64,000 nucleotides of DNA from Campylorhamphus procurvoides (GCA_013396655.1 WBMV01004156.1:1044867-1108866), one strand, 5' to 3'. Shown: positions 45,062 to 58,852, numbered from the stretch's first letter. Notes: generated by a model from the letters alone, not told the origin. A program made the numbers and translations.

Positions 45062-48000
45062 GTAGGACATTCTGGTTTCTCATTTTATCCTGAATGAAAT
45101 GGTTGCATTTTTATGGAGCGTGGGAGCTCAGAGCTGTTAGCTTGTCATTCAAGGAAAGTGATGGGAGCCACAATAGATGGTGATGTTGAAAACTAGGCTA
45201 AACAGAGAATAATAGAACAGGTACTGAATGGCTGACAGGCTTCTGAAAGGGGAATTGGCTGTTTGAATGGAAGCTTCCCCTTGTCAGTGCTGGTGAATTT
45301 GTGGATTGAGACTGTTTCTCTGGAGCCTGAATAGGTTGAGAAGTCCATGCAGGTTTAAAACTCTTTGAAGGAGACATTTTTTGCTTTGGAACAGCATCAT
45401 GTCCATGCACCTCCATTGTTATCTCCGCTGAAGAATAACTTCTGCAAGTGGAATGGCTGTGCTGCTAGATCTCCAGCTCAGACCTATAGGTTGCCAAACT
45501 TACTGTTGTATCTGAGCTTTAAGCTCATTTTGGTGGACCTTCACTAGACTCTGCATCTACTTTTGGAAAATTCCTACAGCATGTTATTTCCAACAGAACC
45601 CCAAAGCTTTTGAAGATTCACCATTTTCTATATTAATTGTTTCAACCTTTACAGAAGTTCAGTAAACTCAAAAGTGAAACAGAGCAGTCCTTTAAGGAAA
45701 CAAATCAACATAAATCAATAATGCTGGTGTCATATCCAGCTTAAATGCTTGGCATAGGAGTATTGAGGTAAGAGAAGATGTAGCTCAGTGGAAGTTTTTT
45801 AGACCGGGAAACATTGGCTAAGGGAAGAGATTGATGGAACAGGTAATGGAGTAATTTTTACTAATGGAGAAATATGCTGTGATGCATATTTCTTCTTGTG
45901 AAAGAATGGTTAGTGTTAATGGAGCCTTTTATGGCATAAGGAATGACTGATAGAATAGATACCAAAACCCAACTTTTTTATGGCAGTATCCAGTACAGAG
46001 AAGGCCATACAGCATATACCTTCAGATCACAGTCTGCCATTGCTTTTACCTGGGCTGGGTAGAATACAGGGTATGATCTTCAGCAATAGTAGTCAGTAAA
46101 ACTGGGGCAATTAACTTCATCTGATGAAGTATTCCTTAATTTTCAGGCTGTCAGTAAGTTCTAGCTCAGAGTGGTACTCTTTAAATATCACCTGGGCATT
46201 AAGAAAGTACTTACAAGCTGAAGGAGAGGTGTTATGAAATAGCACTTTTCACAATTAAACCACGTTAAGCTCAAAACCAGAAAAATAGTATGAAATCTGT
46301 CCAGAGACACCTGTGAAATAGAGGTGATTTCAGCAAAGGTCACGTTCACAGATGCTTGGATCATAGAAACTTGCTCTCAAAACTGATACTAGCTGGCACT
46401 GTTATACCTAGCAGAGAAGGAAAGAGCATTGAAGCTGTACCAAGGGCCCCTGTGCAGCACTGGAGCATTCTAAACAGTAATTAAACAGGAGAAAAAAAAA
46501 AACATTTAAAAAAAAAAAGGGTTTGTTTTTCATGATCCTTTTGCTTCCCTTTCCTGACTTGTGAGCTAGAGCAGAGACACACAGGCAGTTTATCTGGCAC
46601 TCAGCTCAAACACAAGCAAGGAAACTTCTCAGTGGAAGCGCTGGAGCAAGAACAAGTGGCAGGAGGGTCTGCCCTGACAGAGCCATTTCTCTTCTGTCAG
46701 CAGCGCTTTTCACAACCCCTGTGGAGATTTCCACCCACTCAGTTATGCTGAATACTGAATCGACTGTCTGTGTGGACCTGCTGTGAAGGGGCAGCATCCT
46801 TTGCAGAAGGTGGAAAAACCAACAGAGAATAGGGAAACAAATCATGTTAAAACAATAAGGTGAAAAATCTGTCATTTGTGGAAATGGTACCGAGCAAACC
46901 AGTGTTTGGAAACCAGAAGCTGAGACACAGGAAAGAATTTTGAATTGCTTTTGTCCCTTAAGGGTACCATGGTCCCTGTCACTAGCAGGCCCATTAGGTG
47001 ACTTGACCACCAGCATCTTCTACTCTCACACGTGGTGGGTGTTCTCCATTCCTGGTTTCTTGTGCTTTGATGTAAACTACCCATCTTTCATCCATGGTAT
47101 GGGCTCAATGACAGTATCAAGACAATTGCTTTCTCCCAAAACATCCAAAGTCCTTCATCCCCCCATCTGTAGCCCCCATTGACTTCGGCAGGAGTGCAAG
47201 GGTTTGCTGAGATACACCCCATCTGATGGCTTGGGTGTCAATTTGCACCATGTTTGGGGAGGTTCAAAGAGCAAAAAGGTACTATATTACCACTTGCTTT
47301 GTTTCCAGCACTGACTAGGTTCATCATCTGAATCTTTCATACAAGTAGTCATCAAAAAAAAGGACAATAATTGTGTTTACACTGCCTATGGAAATACTAT
47401 TTTTTCTTGAGGATGCCAGCTTTGAGAGTAAGGATGTAAGTCTCACTTCATCTCCCCTCACACTAATATAATCATCCTGAGTGGCTAGATCCTGATTTTA
47501 GGGAACTGCATCCCACAGTGGAGGCTCCAGTTCCAGTGGTGCTGGGCTGTGCTGCAATAGTATCCTGAGAACAGGAGAGAAGTAAAGGAAGGGGAGTGAG
47601 TGGAGCCACGCATGAGGCAATCAGAGCAGAATGGAATGCAGATTGTTATTATTATTGTTATTCTGATGGCATCAGCCCTCAGTGGCACTGATGCTGTGTT
47701 CATTTAGGGTTATGACACTAGCAGACGTTTGGTACCAGAACTGGTTCCCAGAAAGCCAAATATCTGAGCAGACTTGTCGTTTCTGAATAAATGCAGTCAC
47801 AGTTCTATAAAAGGGGAACAACAGAGACTTTTTAAGTGCCCCTATAAAAGAACAAGTGGTATGAACTGGCCTGTCATTCTGCCACTGATAATTACTGTCA
47901 CTTGTTTGACTTGATGGTGCTTGAAGGGATTTGTAAGCGCTTTGAAATGTTCACTATGTATGCAGTGAAAAATTACGCTCCAGGATTTACAGCCGTGCCC

Positions 48001-48657
48001 GTGGGGAGGGAGCACCCTCAGTGTCCCCGTGGGGAGAACATCAGTGATGGAGTGTTGGGCCCCTTTTCTTCTGGCAGATGAATGTCAGTCCCCGGCCAAG
48101 GCAGAGTAAGGCAAACTGGTAAAATCAAATCTCCAGGGAGATGACACAGGCCTGGGTGCTGTCAGGGAGGGAGGCAGCAGTCAGATGAGATTAGAGAGTG
48201 GCCAGTCTCTAGGGCTGAGAGAAGGGATGGAGTGGGGAATACATTTCAGTCTGACTTATCTCAGTGGGGAATCCCAGAATGCATTTGAGGGGAGTTCAAG
48301 CTGCTCCTCTTGCCACTGGAGATGCTACTCCACATAAGGGCAGGTGGGGAGGTGGCCAAATTCAGGAAAGAAAAGCAATGTCCTCTGCCCTGCCCTACTC
48401 TCTCCCCTTTTCACCCATCCCTCTCCTTCCTCCATGGGCCAATCCTGGTGCACAGAGAGGGTGCACAGAGTGTTCAAGGTAAATGCAAATTTCTTGGAGG
48501 ATGTGGTGGAGCCAAGGCAGAGTCCACTTGTGTGAGCTGAGTTGGTGTTGGTCTCTTTGGTGGGAAGCCATGCAGGGAAACCTACTTCTGGCTTAACTAT
48601 ACCTTTTTCTTGAAATTAATAGTATCTACCTGCTATATTGTGCTTTGCCACTTCAAA

Positions 48658-48707
48658 GCATTATGCAAACATTAAGTAATGCCTGGATGATTAATTATAA
48701 TTAACTA
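48658..48707. promoter_or_regulatory. Cluster of homeodomain and POU-like motifs
   Basis: An octamer-like ATTATGCAAA is followed by TTAATTATAATTAA (48691-48704), a perfect 14-base palindrome containing TAAT-N4-ATTA, the P4-type homeodomain dimer arrangement. AT-rich words are common by chance, so this is a weak call. Confidence 0.25.
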
Positions 48708-51677
48708 GAAGGCAGCTATTCTACTGGGATGTCAGTCCAGTACCTTTCACGCACACTAACTTTGTTGGAAATGAGAAATAAGGAATGGTGATGGCACTCT
48801 CCCCAAGCCATGTCCTGCCCCAGATAGCTCTGTCATCTGCTCCCTCCCGTGAGTCAGTAGCCTGGGGCTTTCTGGTCCTCGGGGTGCAAGGCAGAAATCA
48901 CATGTAGTTGCTGACAGAAGCCTTTAGTGATTTAAAGCCCCAGTGAAACGGCTGGAATCTGCACAGGAGTTCAGCTGTCACTTTGGGCTGTGTATGACGT
49001 CTCTTTCATTGCCTGACCTTCTTACTGTTCAGCTGGGCTGCCAATCCCAACAGGGGCACATAGGGCTTTCTTTCCAGTGGGTTCCTTGCCATAGTTGTCA
49101 TGTTTCCGGGATGGGAAATGGACAATGGGGCATGCACAGGCTCCGTGGTGCCCAACAAAAAATATCCAAATGGGCACTTGGGAGACGCAGGTTTATTTTT
49201 TACAATCCTTAGCTCCTCTGTTTATATTGAAAGTTTCTATTCTTATCAGCAGTGATTGGACCACAGTGAAATCATTATCCCCTGACAACAAGTATATACA
49301 GATGTATTTGGGCAGAGCTTTAGCCAAGCTCAAACAAGGGCCAGAGAAGAGAATATTGTCTCTCTTTTAAAGAGAGTTTTCGGACACTGAGGTATTAAGA
49401 CCAGTATTTTCAGAAGAGCTCTGTACTCACAGCAGGAGCAGATTTAAAAAAAAAAAAAAAGGCTTAGGGTTTTTTTCAGAGATATTTGAAATCAATCAGT
49501 CTGAAAAGCAGATAATGGGAAGTTCCTTTGCCATTTTGTCACTGGTTAAAATCCAACCTCTGTCGGTCTGACAGAAGCTCTTCATTTGAAAAGCAATTTC
49601 TGGCCAGCCTGATGTCTCTTTCTTGGTTCCCAGTTTTGGCTACCTGCTGTCTGTTACCAACAAGCAGGGACAGGATGTGCAGGTGGCTTTTTCAGCAGTT
49701 CTGTTGCTGTGGCATCTTTTCAAACTAATCTACACACAATTCTGTATTCTTATAGTTTTGTTGCTTGGATGGATAAAACATTTCAACCTTCTGTCTGGAA
49801 AGTGACAGTTGCATCTGTAGAAGCTGCTAAAAGGCATGGAAATAAGCTATAATAGCCTAAAAAGCTATAAAGCACATTTTACATGGTTTTCTCTGCATCT
49901 AAGCTAGAGAATTAAAATTATTTCACTAGGCTGGTTCAGAAACCAGCATAAAGTGACCCATACAGAACTTGAGGGCAGCAGATCTCTTGAATGAGTGCTG
50001 CAGTATTCAGAAGGAATGCTGTCTCTCTTTTGATGCTGAAGGTTGTGCCAAAGTTGTCCCAGTACAGAGACTTCTGTGTGCTCCTGAGGTGTCACCAGGT
50101 GCCTTTATGGAAATCATGGTCCCAGCGGCATCCAGTGGTAAGATGGATAAAAAGAAGGAAGACTCAACTCATTTTCAACCCATCAGCTGCTATGTTTGGT
50201 TTCTGCCTGATGTCAGCCCCTTCTGGCAATCCCCAAAGCCCAAGCAGTTTCTCACTCATCCATTTGATCTGACAAAATGAGAAATATCTGAACTGCCATG
50301 CCCTGGAACAGAGTCCTAGGAAGTGCTGGGGCACTCATAAGGCAGAGATGTTGATGATTTTAGTACTAACAGCAGCCATACCTCCTCCACCTCTCGGGAT
50401 ACCTGGCTGGAGGCCGTTTTCAGTGGGTGCACATGTGGCTGGTCTAAGGATTGAGCCAGTACTCCGTGGGCCAGTTATCCACATTACATGGTGCCATTGG
50501 GGTGCCAGAACCATGTCTCTTGCTGTTTTCATCCATCCATCTGCCTGTCTGCCATCCATTGAGTTCTACTTCCGTACTGAGGCTTGGGGGAGGGACCTGT
50601 AAGTATACAGGATGCTTTTTGGGGTGTTTCTGGAGCAGACACGAGCTGATCTATGAGCCAGACAAAAGTGAGGGGGTTGCATTATTTTGCACTGGTTCTG
50701 GTATTACAAACTTTGCCTTTCACCAAGGTTTGATACTGGTGCTGGGGCCACATGGGTCCCTGTTCAGGGCTGATTATCCTCCAGGCAGCTCAGTGAACAG
50801 GCAGAAAGAGCAAGCATCTGCCTGCAGAACTCCAAATAAATGTCTCCATGCATAGACAGCAACTGGCGACAAGAGGGGAAAATAAGTTGATTTTATCCTC
50901 AAAAGAATACTAAAAATAGGCATGTGAGACATCTGCCGTAGTGTTCTGCTCATCCTGGCTGGACCTTAGCAATTTCCATTTCTTCCATAGTGTACCTGCA
51001 TAGGCTGTAAGATCTCCAGTATGGGAGTCATGCCTCCTCCCTGTGTGTGCAGACACTGCCTATTGCCTTGGGATGAGTCCTGTCTGGGGAACAAGTGAAG
51101 ACAATAGCCCATTCTGTAGAATAAATATTTCCTTCTAGTCTCTGCTGAGAGCCAGAGTTTGCACACTGTGCCACTTACCGGGAAAAGAGCACTAAGTGAT
51201 GGAGCTCTGTGTTCCTCAGCCCATGCAGGCACTGCTTCACCCAGCACAGAGCAAATGCCCTCGCTGTGGGTTGGTGCCTGTGCCCAGACCCTGCCCTCAC
51301 CAACCCTGTCAGGGAATTTTCTCAATGGGACACCAAAACAAACTGGGTTTTCTCTTGTGGGGTGTGGTACGGCCTCTCTCCAGAACATCTTCAGTCCTGA
51401 GCCTGTTCCAGGCTGGAGCTCCAGCCCAGGACCCCGTTCTTGCCTATGTGTAGCAGGAATGTTCTAGCCTAAGGTTATCCATCACTGCCACCTCTACAGC
51501 ACCTCTGATTGCCATGGTTGTCACTCTTGAAGGGAAAAGAGCCCTTGACACTGACTCAGGAGAGACTTGCGTATAGCTGGATTTTTTAGATTGGCACCGG
51601 GCGCCTTTGCCATGTTCCCTTTGCTTGCAAATTATTTGATATCATTTTAATTCTGAGCCGAATTAGAGCAGTGCACG

Positions 51678-51693
51678 GGTTGCCATGGCAACC
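51678..51693. promoter_or_regulatory. Perfect palindromic RFX-type X-box
   Basis: GGTTGCCATGGCAACC is a perfect 16-base palindrome whose core GTTGCCATGGCAAC (51679-51692) equals the ideal RFX dimer site. It lies in the CACNA2D4 intron that contains LRTM2. The flanks include TGACTCATTGC (an AP-1/NRL-like half) and TTTTAATTC/GAATTAG homeodomain-like words. Function is inferred from the motif. Confidence 0.6.
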
Positions 51694-52894
51694 ATTTCCT
51701 TGTGCCTTTTGGTCTGACTCATTGCAGACAATTACTCTTGCGCTCCAGGATTCACAGATGTGATAGGAGAAGGATCATGTGCTGGGCTTTCAACTTTTTT
51801 TTTTGCTTTTAATTTCCTTCCCAACCTCTCTCCCATTAACTCTTACCTAACCAGCATCAGCAGGGCCCTGTATCCCTGCCCAGGGCCACGTGGCCCCAGG
51901 GGAGGCACATTGCAATGTGTAGATACACAGTGTGTGAGGGGATTTGTGCATACATGTGTGTATTTGCATAGATAAATGGTTCCTCTGCAGCGTGTCCTGT
52001 GTGTGGCATACCTGTCTGTGTGTCTGATGAGGGATCTGCATAGATACTTATACCCACGGAGGGATTTGCACTTATTCCTGTGTGTAGTGGGGCTTCATGC
52101 TCACATAGGTTTTCTCTGTGTGTTCTCACAGATATGTCCATGATTAATCGCTGTGGACGTGGAATTTTGCCCAGTGTACAGGGTCTGTCAGAATACACTG
52201 AGTATTTCAGGGGACTGACAAAGTGCAAGGGTCACAAATGGTCCAGGATCCACAGACCACCAAGCAAGTGGCATTGACACCTCTGACCAAACAGGGTCCA
52301 AACCTAAATCTCTGTGTGAATTCATGGCCAGTACATTGCCTTGCTCACCCCTGTCCCCCAACACCCCACATCTCTGCATCTGAAGTACAGGGAGTACAGC
52401 AGTGCTGTCCGAGCAAGGACTGGACATGTATAATCACATGTATAGCACATATATAATCGAGGTCATGAGCTGTATGAGGACCTACAGTTCAGCAGAGAAG
52501 CAAAGTCATGTGAGAAGACACTGGAAAGGATCATATAAGCATATGCGATTTATTTATGTGATCATAAATATGAACATAAGCAGCCTGTAGATGTAAGAAT
52601 GGAGGTGGTAAATATCACAGCAGAGGAGGTTATAGGAAATGTCTGGTAAGATGATTTGGATTAAGTTCAGCCAAAGCACAAGCAGACAATTTGCAGGGTG
52701 AGAAGCACAGAAACTTAGCAGCTCTGAGTACAGCTCCAGTCTACTCCTAAGATACATTATTTTTGCCACCAAATGGCCTGAATTCTTCTTCTTCTGCCCT
52801 ACCTGTCACGTAAGGCACCAATCTCCCACCATAAGCCAATGTAATGGAACTCTGACTGCTTTCTCTTTCCCATTGCAAGACCTTAAAGCCCACT

Positions 52895-53010
52895 CATAGA
52901 ATAACAGGATAATTCTGGTCAGAAGGCACCTCTGGATGTCTCTAGCCTCCCTTCTGCTCAAAGCAGGGTCAACTGTGAAGCCAGACCAGTTTGCTTAGAG
53001 CTTTTTCACG
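52895..53010 (-). mobile_element. CR1 LINE 3' fragment, antisense
   Basis: TCATAGAATAACAGGATAAT followed by GGCACCTCTGGATGTCTCTA and CTGCTCAAAGCAGGGTCAAC is the diverged antisense tail of a CR1 element. Confidence 0.7.
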
Positions 53011-54199
53011 TTAAGAGACCCAGAAATATTTCTTGTTCCTTCCTAATGCTCCTGAACTGTGCTCTCCCTGGCTGTACCCTGCAGAGGCTGTACTGAACTG
53101 ACAGCCATTCCCCTCCTCTTTCCCTCCCCTTGTACTGTGTGAGGACTATCAGCAAGTCTTCACTGCTCACTGGGAGCTGTGGAGGGGCTGAGGGCAAGGT
53201 GGTTTGCAGTGTTAGTGAGCCCAGCACTGGCTGCTGAGGCACAGAGGATGTGAGACGAGAGGAAAGGAAATACTGGAAGGTAGGTCTGCTTCTGCATATG
53301 GGAGAGCCCTTGCCTGGAAGCCTTGGGAAGTTCCAGGCTTTCCCAAGGAGGTGTGGAGGCAGGAAAAAGCATCTGTGTGTGCAGGAGATAGGCAAGGTGT
53401 GGACAACACTGCTGCCCAGAGTGTGGGGAGGGTGTTCTGCTGCTGGCTCTCAGCACTGCTTCACACAGTCTGGAGTGTGGGGAGGGAGCAGTTGAGATTT
53501 CGGGGACAGTGTGAAGGCCCCATTGCTGTGAAGAGCCTGATTCTCGTGCCCTCCATCTGTCTGCAACCGCTTAGGCTGCTTAAGCTGGCTCTGCAGAGAG
53601 CCTATGCAGATTGGAAAAAGAACAGACAGCAAAGAAGGCTGCCTTGCTGTGCCTTGCCCCTGCCCTGCCCTCTTTTAGGGGTCAGGAAGTGCAGGGATGA
53701 AGTGAGGATTGCTTACAAATCAAGCTGAGTTAGACCTTGCAAAGCTGGTTAGAACAAACAGCAGAAGATTCTTCAGCTGTTTGAAAAAGAAAAATTAAAG
53801 AAGAAAAATAAGTGGGGCCACTTTTGAGCAATAGGAGTGCAGTTGAGATCAAGGAGCCCATGGTTTGAGCCAAAAGCAAAGAGGACTCTGTGCCCAAGTT
53901 ATTGATAAAGACAGAAATAGCGTCCTTGGGGAAAGAAACAAACTGACTACCGTGAATAAGCAGCTCAAGCTGCTTAGTGCACTCACAGTGCTGGGCCTGG
54001 GTGCTCTCTGGCCCTGGGAGAGCTGGCACATGGAAACACAGGCTTATAATAAGCAAAGGGCTTTTTTCAGCTCTGCTGACAGTGGTGACTCCATGCAGCC
54101 TGGAAAAGTGAAAATTCAGCAATTAGGATTAAGGAAGGGCGAGAAATAAGTTTGTCAGACCTTTAAGTGTAACCTCTGTAATGTTTATAGCACTTTAGA

Positions 54200-55570
54200 G
54201 GAGGCCTTGAAGGAAAGTAAAATTCTTACCAAGCAGCTAGGAGAAAAGGGAGTCAGGCAATATGAGGTTATCAATGCTGGATCATAGCAGACTAACCCAA
54301 TAGCTTTCTTTCAGATGGTTGTTTCCATAGAAGGCAAAAGAAGTTTCAAAGGTCTCATTTCTGTATCTCAGTAAAGCACTTGATACAGTGCTACATGAGA
54401 AACAATTAGCCAAACTGGAGAAGATCAAGAAAGGCAGAGGAGTTGTAAGGGGCGTGGAGGGAGAAGTTAATCTGGGAGAACAGCAGCAGCAATATCACCT
54501 ATTAAAGTCTAGCAAAAGGTTACTCGTTACATTCCCCATGGTCGACCATGGGATTAGTCTTTTCTAATATTAACCCAAGACCCTATAGCTGTAGATAGTG
54601 AGGAAGTGTCCTGATAGCTCAACACTAGAAGGCATTGCAAGTACAGGGAAGGACCAGGGATGTTGTAGAGAAAGCCTCATTTGACCTTGCCAGGAGTACC
54701 AGGAACAGAATGAATTGCAGTAGTATGACAGACAAGGTCATATGCTTGACAACTAATAATAGAAATCTTCTGTAAGCTGGGAACTCTGTGAGATCTGGCA
54801 GAGAGCACAGCAAGCAGGACTGGAGGCAGTCCTTGTCTTCTGGGAACTGTTGGGCCAATTTTGCCAAGACTCGGTGAGGATCCTCAGTGTAAGATGTAAT
54901 GCTCCCTGATGCCCACATAAAATTCAGGGAACCTTTGTCATCTGCCAGGATCTGTCCTGAGGTTCTTGCTGAAAGGCAGCTGAGTAGACTCAGTAGGTAA
55001 ATGTATCCTGAGAAAGCTCAGGAAAAAGCGCTGGAATCTTCTGTATTAGGTGTTGGTGGGATGATGGTGGGTGAAAGTGCGATGCAATTGTGAACGAAAC
55101 AAATGCTGTTCTAGAATACTTAGGGAGGTGTTCCCAGTGGTGAAATGCATTGGTGCTCCTACCCAAAGCCCTGTGAGACCTCTCCTCTAGCCTGTGTTAC
55201 AGTTTTGGTCAGAGGAGTACAGGCTAAGACAGGAACAGACAGGATGGAAAGATGATGAGAGGAGAGTCTTGACTATGTGAGACGAACATGGGAGCACCCA
55301 GCTTGTTTAACCACGTGCAGCCAAGGCCAAAGTGGATAGGACTGCCACAATAAATGCATCTTGGAGGAAACATTGAAACGAAAGCACATGGTTGTATGGA
55401 CATAGTGTAGTACGGATAGGCAATGAAAATATTTAGGGTGGAAAATTAGAAGAGGGTTTTTGTGAGGGTAATGCAGCTTTGCCCAGAATCTGAGGTAAAA
55501 AGACAAATGGGTTTAAGCTGGTACTTGAAAAGTCTGTAAGAAGGAGGTGGTGCCTTGAATAGAAAGAGCT
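54200..55570 (+). mobile_element. Old degraded CR1/L3-like LINE, sense
   Basis: Words typical of the reverse-transcriptase part and 3' half survive: CAGTAAAGCACTTGATACAG, GTGCTACATGAGAAACAATT, CAAACTGGAGAAGATCAAG, then GAAAATTAGAAGAGGGTTTT. Frames are broken throughout. The identification rests on resemblance to ancient amniote CR1/L3 elements, not on a database match. Confidence 0.6.
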
Positions 55571-57014
55571 GAGGCCCTGTTAGTCTGCCATGCCTTCTCC
55601 ATCACCAGGGAACAGCTGAAGCCCCTGGTCTCACCATGCCACTCCACAAATAACAAGCAACAAACAAGGCACGGGATGGTCACTCAGGGAATAACCTGAG
55701 TGCAAAATTCCCTTTGTGTACAAAGCTGGGCCTTCTTACCACATAGTTCACACACTCCATGATTTTAGTTATGATTGAAAAAAATATGCTTGTTAATGCA
55801 GCTGAAAGCCCCAGCAGGGCACCTGGAAGGCCAGAAGTTAGGGCTGATCTAAACCCTTCTCTCAACCTTTGACAGTGTGGTGGTTTCTCTTAATTGGTTT
55901 GGATTTTGCAAATTAAAGAAATGTGAGTAGAGAAACCCCTGCTTATGATAACAAGCCCTTAAAAAGCAGATGGGGATGTGGGGGCTGATGTGTTTTGTGG
56001 CAGCTGAGAAGTGACAATTGAGCAGAGCAGAGACGGGAGAATCTGAAAAGCATCTGGTCAGAGGCACTCCCTGAAAAGGGAATGATCAGTCACAAGAGGA
56101 TGAAAATAAGGGGAGAGAGAAAGAATAACTGGACAATCAAAGACATGTATGTCCAGTGGGAGAGATGTGAAAAATAACCATATGAGGCTCTGAGTGGTGA
56201 ATGCTAGAAGGGGAACATCTTCTTAAATAGGTTAGATTTTCTCATGCCAAGAACTGCATAAATCTGGGGGCTCTTTCATAAAATGCAGTGAATTTGTGCT
56301 ACTAGAAAGGTGACTGTGAGTGGGATCAGAACCAGTTACCCATAATCTGGCTCCATCCAAGTTCCTGTTAAGGGTTTTGCCCTAGCATTTCCTTATGCCT
56401 CCATCTTCAAAGCAGGAACATTCACACAGCTCAGCGTGTGTGCTCTGAGACATTATTTGGTGGGGAGGAGTAGGGAAAGGTAATATTTATTATTTTATGG
56501 CAAAAAATCCTGTAGTATCTACAGTACAGAGCACAGATATTGATGGATGAGAAGACTACTTCTAAAAGGAGGAGGAAAAACGGGAAATAGTGTGACAATG
56601 GGCTACAGTGTTGTTCCAGAGTTGAGGAAATGCTTTACAGGCAAAGGACTTTGTGAATTCAATTTACTTATTTTACCTAAAAGAAGACTGGGACATGATT
56701 AGATTTAGAGTATAAAGTGCCTTCACAGGGAGAGCTGCTGGTCACTGAAGGTTTGTTGTTTTAATGTAGGGGAGAGAAGCATAACAAAAACTATGCTGGG
56801 AAACCAAACAAATTCAAATGAGTTAGTAATTGTGAATGCTAACAGTGAGCATGAATAGTTACTGTAATAAGGTACCAAGGGAAACAGGATCATTCCCTTT
56901 CTTGAATGTTGTTTAAATCAAAGGTAGATGCCTTTCTGGAAGATTCTACTTAGCTGCATGTAAACACTCACTGTTGGTCTTTCTGCAGGATAACTTCTTT
57001 AATTTCTGTTCCAA

Positions 57015-57105
57015 GAGCTAAACAGATTGAGCTCTTTAAGCCTTTCACAGGAAGGCATTTTCTGCCACCCTCAAATAATGTTTGTGCTTCTTTTCCACAC
57101 AATTT
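57015..57105 (-). mobile_element. Old CR1 fragment, antisense
   Basis: CAGATTGAGCTCTTTAAGCC, AAGGCATTTTCTGCCACCCT and AATAATGTTTGTGCTTCTTT resemble the reverse complement of the CR1 region encoding the start of the 3' conserved part. It lies inside or beside the sense LINE remains. Confidence 0.5.
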
Positions 57106-57124
57106 CCAAGTAGCGTGCGACATG

Positions 57125-57185
57125 CAGAAGGTCAGACTGGATGATCTAAAGTCCCTTCTGGCCTTTATATTCTCTGAATCTCTGC
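57125..57185 (+). mobile_element. Old CR1/L3-like 3' tail, sense
   Basis: AAGGTCAGACTGGATGATCT and AAAGTCCCTTCTGGCCTTTA end in diverged ATTCTCTGAATCTCTG, the 3' end of an ancient CR1/L3 element. It may belong to the copy starting near 54200. Confidence 0.65.
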
Positions 57186-57300
57186 CTCTGTGAATTCATT
57201 AATGTTTGCAAGCTCCCAGAGAGCTGCCACAGGCAAGCACTATAGAAATGCAAAGCATTGTTGTTACTCTGCATATTTCCCTTGAGCTTTACGTGGAGCT

Positions 57301-57325
57301 GGTTGAATATGGTTGAATATGGTTG
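57301..57325 (+). repeat. 10-base unit repeated 2.5 times
   Basis: GGTTGAATAT twice, then GGTTG. A minor tandem repeat in the last intron. Confidence 0.8.
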
Positions 57326-58832
57326 TATGGTCTGTGCGTGTGGCCTCAAATCCAATACCTGCATTCGTCACTCCTTCGGTGCCCTTTGCAACTTGATTTG
57401 CTGTGGCTGTTCTAACGAACAAGTTTATTCCCAGGTTAGGACACGGAAAAAGCAAATGTGAAGGGGCAAATCTCTACTCGGAGCCCCGAGCAAAGAGCGG
57501 CACGTGTTTGTCCTGGCCCCAGAAGCTCCATGCAAGGCAGAGTTATTCTTAGCATCCCAGTTTGCTTTCTCCTTGGCTCCAGGTGCCCTGCACATGGCCT
57601 CTGCCTGGCTGCAGCACAGCATGGCTGTGGGAAGGAGAGATCTGGCCACTCTTGGTTGCTTTCCCCCACCCTCCGCAGGGAGAAAAGCTGTGAGGATGCT
57701 GCCTTGTCCCCAGATCTCCAGGGCTGCTGCAGTCATGAAGAGCACTCCAGAATTACACAGGAAATCTTTATTTACTTGCAGTTCATTCTGTAACTGTACT
57801 CATTAGGGAATATTTATTCTTTTGTTTGTATTGTTCTCTGAGGGAGGGCTTTTTGGTCCTCAGAAATCCCATGCTAGGGCTTGCACTTACCTGATCAGAG
57901 GATGGAAGCTGACCCTCTGACCTGTGCTTCCAATCAGTGCAGCAAATGCTCTTCAAGCCAGCCCAGCAGGCTGCTGATGAACAAGATACTGAGGAGGAAT
58001 TCTATTTTATATATTTTACATGCTATATATATATACATAATTACACATGGTGTCATATGTGTGCATGAGTAGATATGTAAGCAGGACAAATACACTTGCC
58101 AAGATCAAATTCTAATCAAATTATAATAATCAAACTGCAGAAAATTGCAGCCTGCTCCCAGATAGTTCACGAACTGAAAAAGCCTAGAGTCATCAGATGA
58201 GTGTGTTGGCTTTGCTTTTAATCTGCTCTGTGTTTCTGGTATTATATGAAGTGCTTAGTAGTATCTGTGTGCACTCCTCTACCTACCTGGCAAAATTAGA
58301 CTAAACTATGTGTCATAGACACCATACTATTAAACAATAATGGTGATTCTCTTGCAGCACATACCTTTTTAGCAGCACAGATGCCTCGGCTGTTATCGGA
58401 TTAAGAGTATCTAGGTCCTGCTCCCAGTTTCTCTCTGAAGCTCACACTGAGTATAACAGGGTGACTGAGTATAGCAGTGTGAGTACGGTGGCACAAGGGT
58501 TTGCTTATGGTGGGATTTAACATCTTTTGTGGTTCCACAAGCGCCAGGATGAGCTGCTTCTCACAGGATGGGAATGTGATGAATTGTGTATGCTTAGCAC
58601 TGAAAGTGGCGAAGTGGGGAATTTAAACTTCTTAGCTGTGTGTGATAGACCAAGCCAGGGAACAGCTGGTGGACAGACTCTTTTAGCTCTAGGGGTGACA
58701 GCTTGAGTACTTGGGGTGCAATAGGATTAGATAGCAATTTCCATCCATTTCAAAATAACCTTGCTCAAGAGGGTCAGGAATCTGGAGATGTAGGAAGCCA
58801 TAGCTCACTATTTGTTACATTATGTTCTAATT

Positions 58833-58852
58833 AAAAAAAAAAAAAAAAAAAA
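58833..58852 (+). repeat. Poly(A) run
   Basis: Twenty consecutive A bases in the last intron. Possibly the relic of a retroposon tail, but no element was recognised before it. Confidence 0.85.
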
